12,461 nt of DNA, taken from positions 1-12,461 of the forward strand of contig CAYRLE010000077.1 of assembly GCA_964425105.1 (NCBI GenBank), read 5' to 3'. Under the pieces are notes generated by a model. That model saw only the letters and a program-made list of their open reading frames with translations, was not told the origin of the DNA and made no database searches. Shown here piece after piece: positions 12,419 through 12,461 of this stretch; the first letter of the stretch is position 1; the number at the start of each line of letters is the position of its first letter. Source of the stretch: S012-109 sp964425105. Its GTDB lineage: Bacteria > Pseudomonadota > Gammaproteobacteria > SZUA-140. The translations under genes were made by a program, and so were the position numbers.

Positions 12419-12461
12419 ATTCAGAAATGTCCCCTTTTCTGCCATTCAGAAGTGACCCCTT
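12419..12461 (+). repeat. Two tandem 18-base repeats at the window edge, possible mobile-element end
   Basis: ATTCAGAAATGTCCCCTT (12419-12436) recurs as ATTCAGAAGTGACCCCTT (12444-12461), 16 of 18 identical and 25 bases apart. On the minus strand each reads AAGGGG(T/A)CA(C/T)TTCTGAAT. Repeated short boxes of this kind occur at the ends of some insertion sequences, such as the IS21 family with its multiple terminal repeats. The window ends within or just after the second copy, so no transposase is visible. The stretch from 12303 to 12418 holds no gene; it shows only small inverted repeats: CCCGC/GCGGG (12323-12336) and GGAAAAA/TTTTTCC (12380-12399). Confidence 0.5.

Overview
The window is a core chromosomal locus of a proteobacterium, almost certainly a gammaproteobacterium. 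All genes read on the plus strand in the order tuf (3' end) – tRNA-Trp – secE – nusG – rplK – rplA – rplJ – rplL – rpoB – rpoC. The proteins align closely, as far as can be judged from memory, with the Escherichia coli versions. Examples are RpoC catalytic aspartates at 460/462/464 and trigger-loop M932/R933/H936, all at E. coli numbering. GC content is high, with strong G/C preference at third codon positions. The genus cannot be named from the sequence; a GC-rich, non-enteric gammaproteobacterium is an inference.

Layout. 1-62 holds the last 19 codons of EF-Tu. 68-141 is a long imperfect hairpin built from 7-base GTGAGGN units, running almost into tRNA-Trp(CCA) at 149-224. secE (266-613) and nusG (620-1153) form a tight pair. 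A second hairpin of the same design (1160-1229) starts just after the nusG stop. A compact L1-binding operator (1241-1267) precedes rplK-rplA. An unusually informative 274-base leader (2410-2683) carries the L10-binding element plus two more hairpins before rplJ. rplL follows. A 161-base rplL-rpoB spacer contains a strong 13-bp hairpin and a second weaker inverted repeat. rpoB (1379 codons) and rpoC (1402 codons) fill most of the window. A perfect 16-bp hairpin (12265-12302) ends the operon.

Function. The cluster supplies the translation factor EF-Tu, a tRNA, the SecE subunit of the protein-export channel, the elongation factor NusG, the ribosomal stalk and stalk base (L11, L1, L10, L7/L12), and the two large RNA polymerase subunits. 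Control appears to be mainly post-transcriptional: L1 feedback on rplK-rplA, L10(L12) feedback on rplJ-rplL, and a probable attenuation or processing hairpin separating ribosomal protein from polymerase expression. rplJ and rpoC both use TTG start codons behind good Shine-Dalgarno sites.

Novelty. No new multi-gene system is present. The points worth a second look are the paired heptamer hairpins after tuf and nusG, whose arms have equal length and compensating sequence changes; an 11-residue tandem repeat in the L12-binding tail of L10; a roughly 22-residue insertion in RpoB lobe 2; and two tandem 18-base repeats at the right edge that look like the end of a mobile element.
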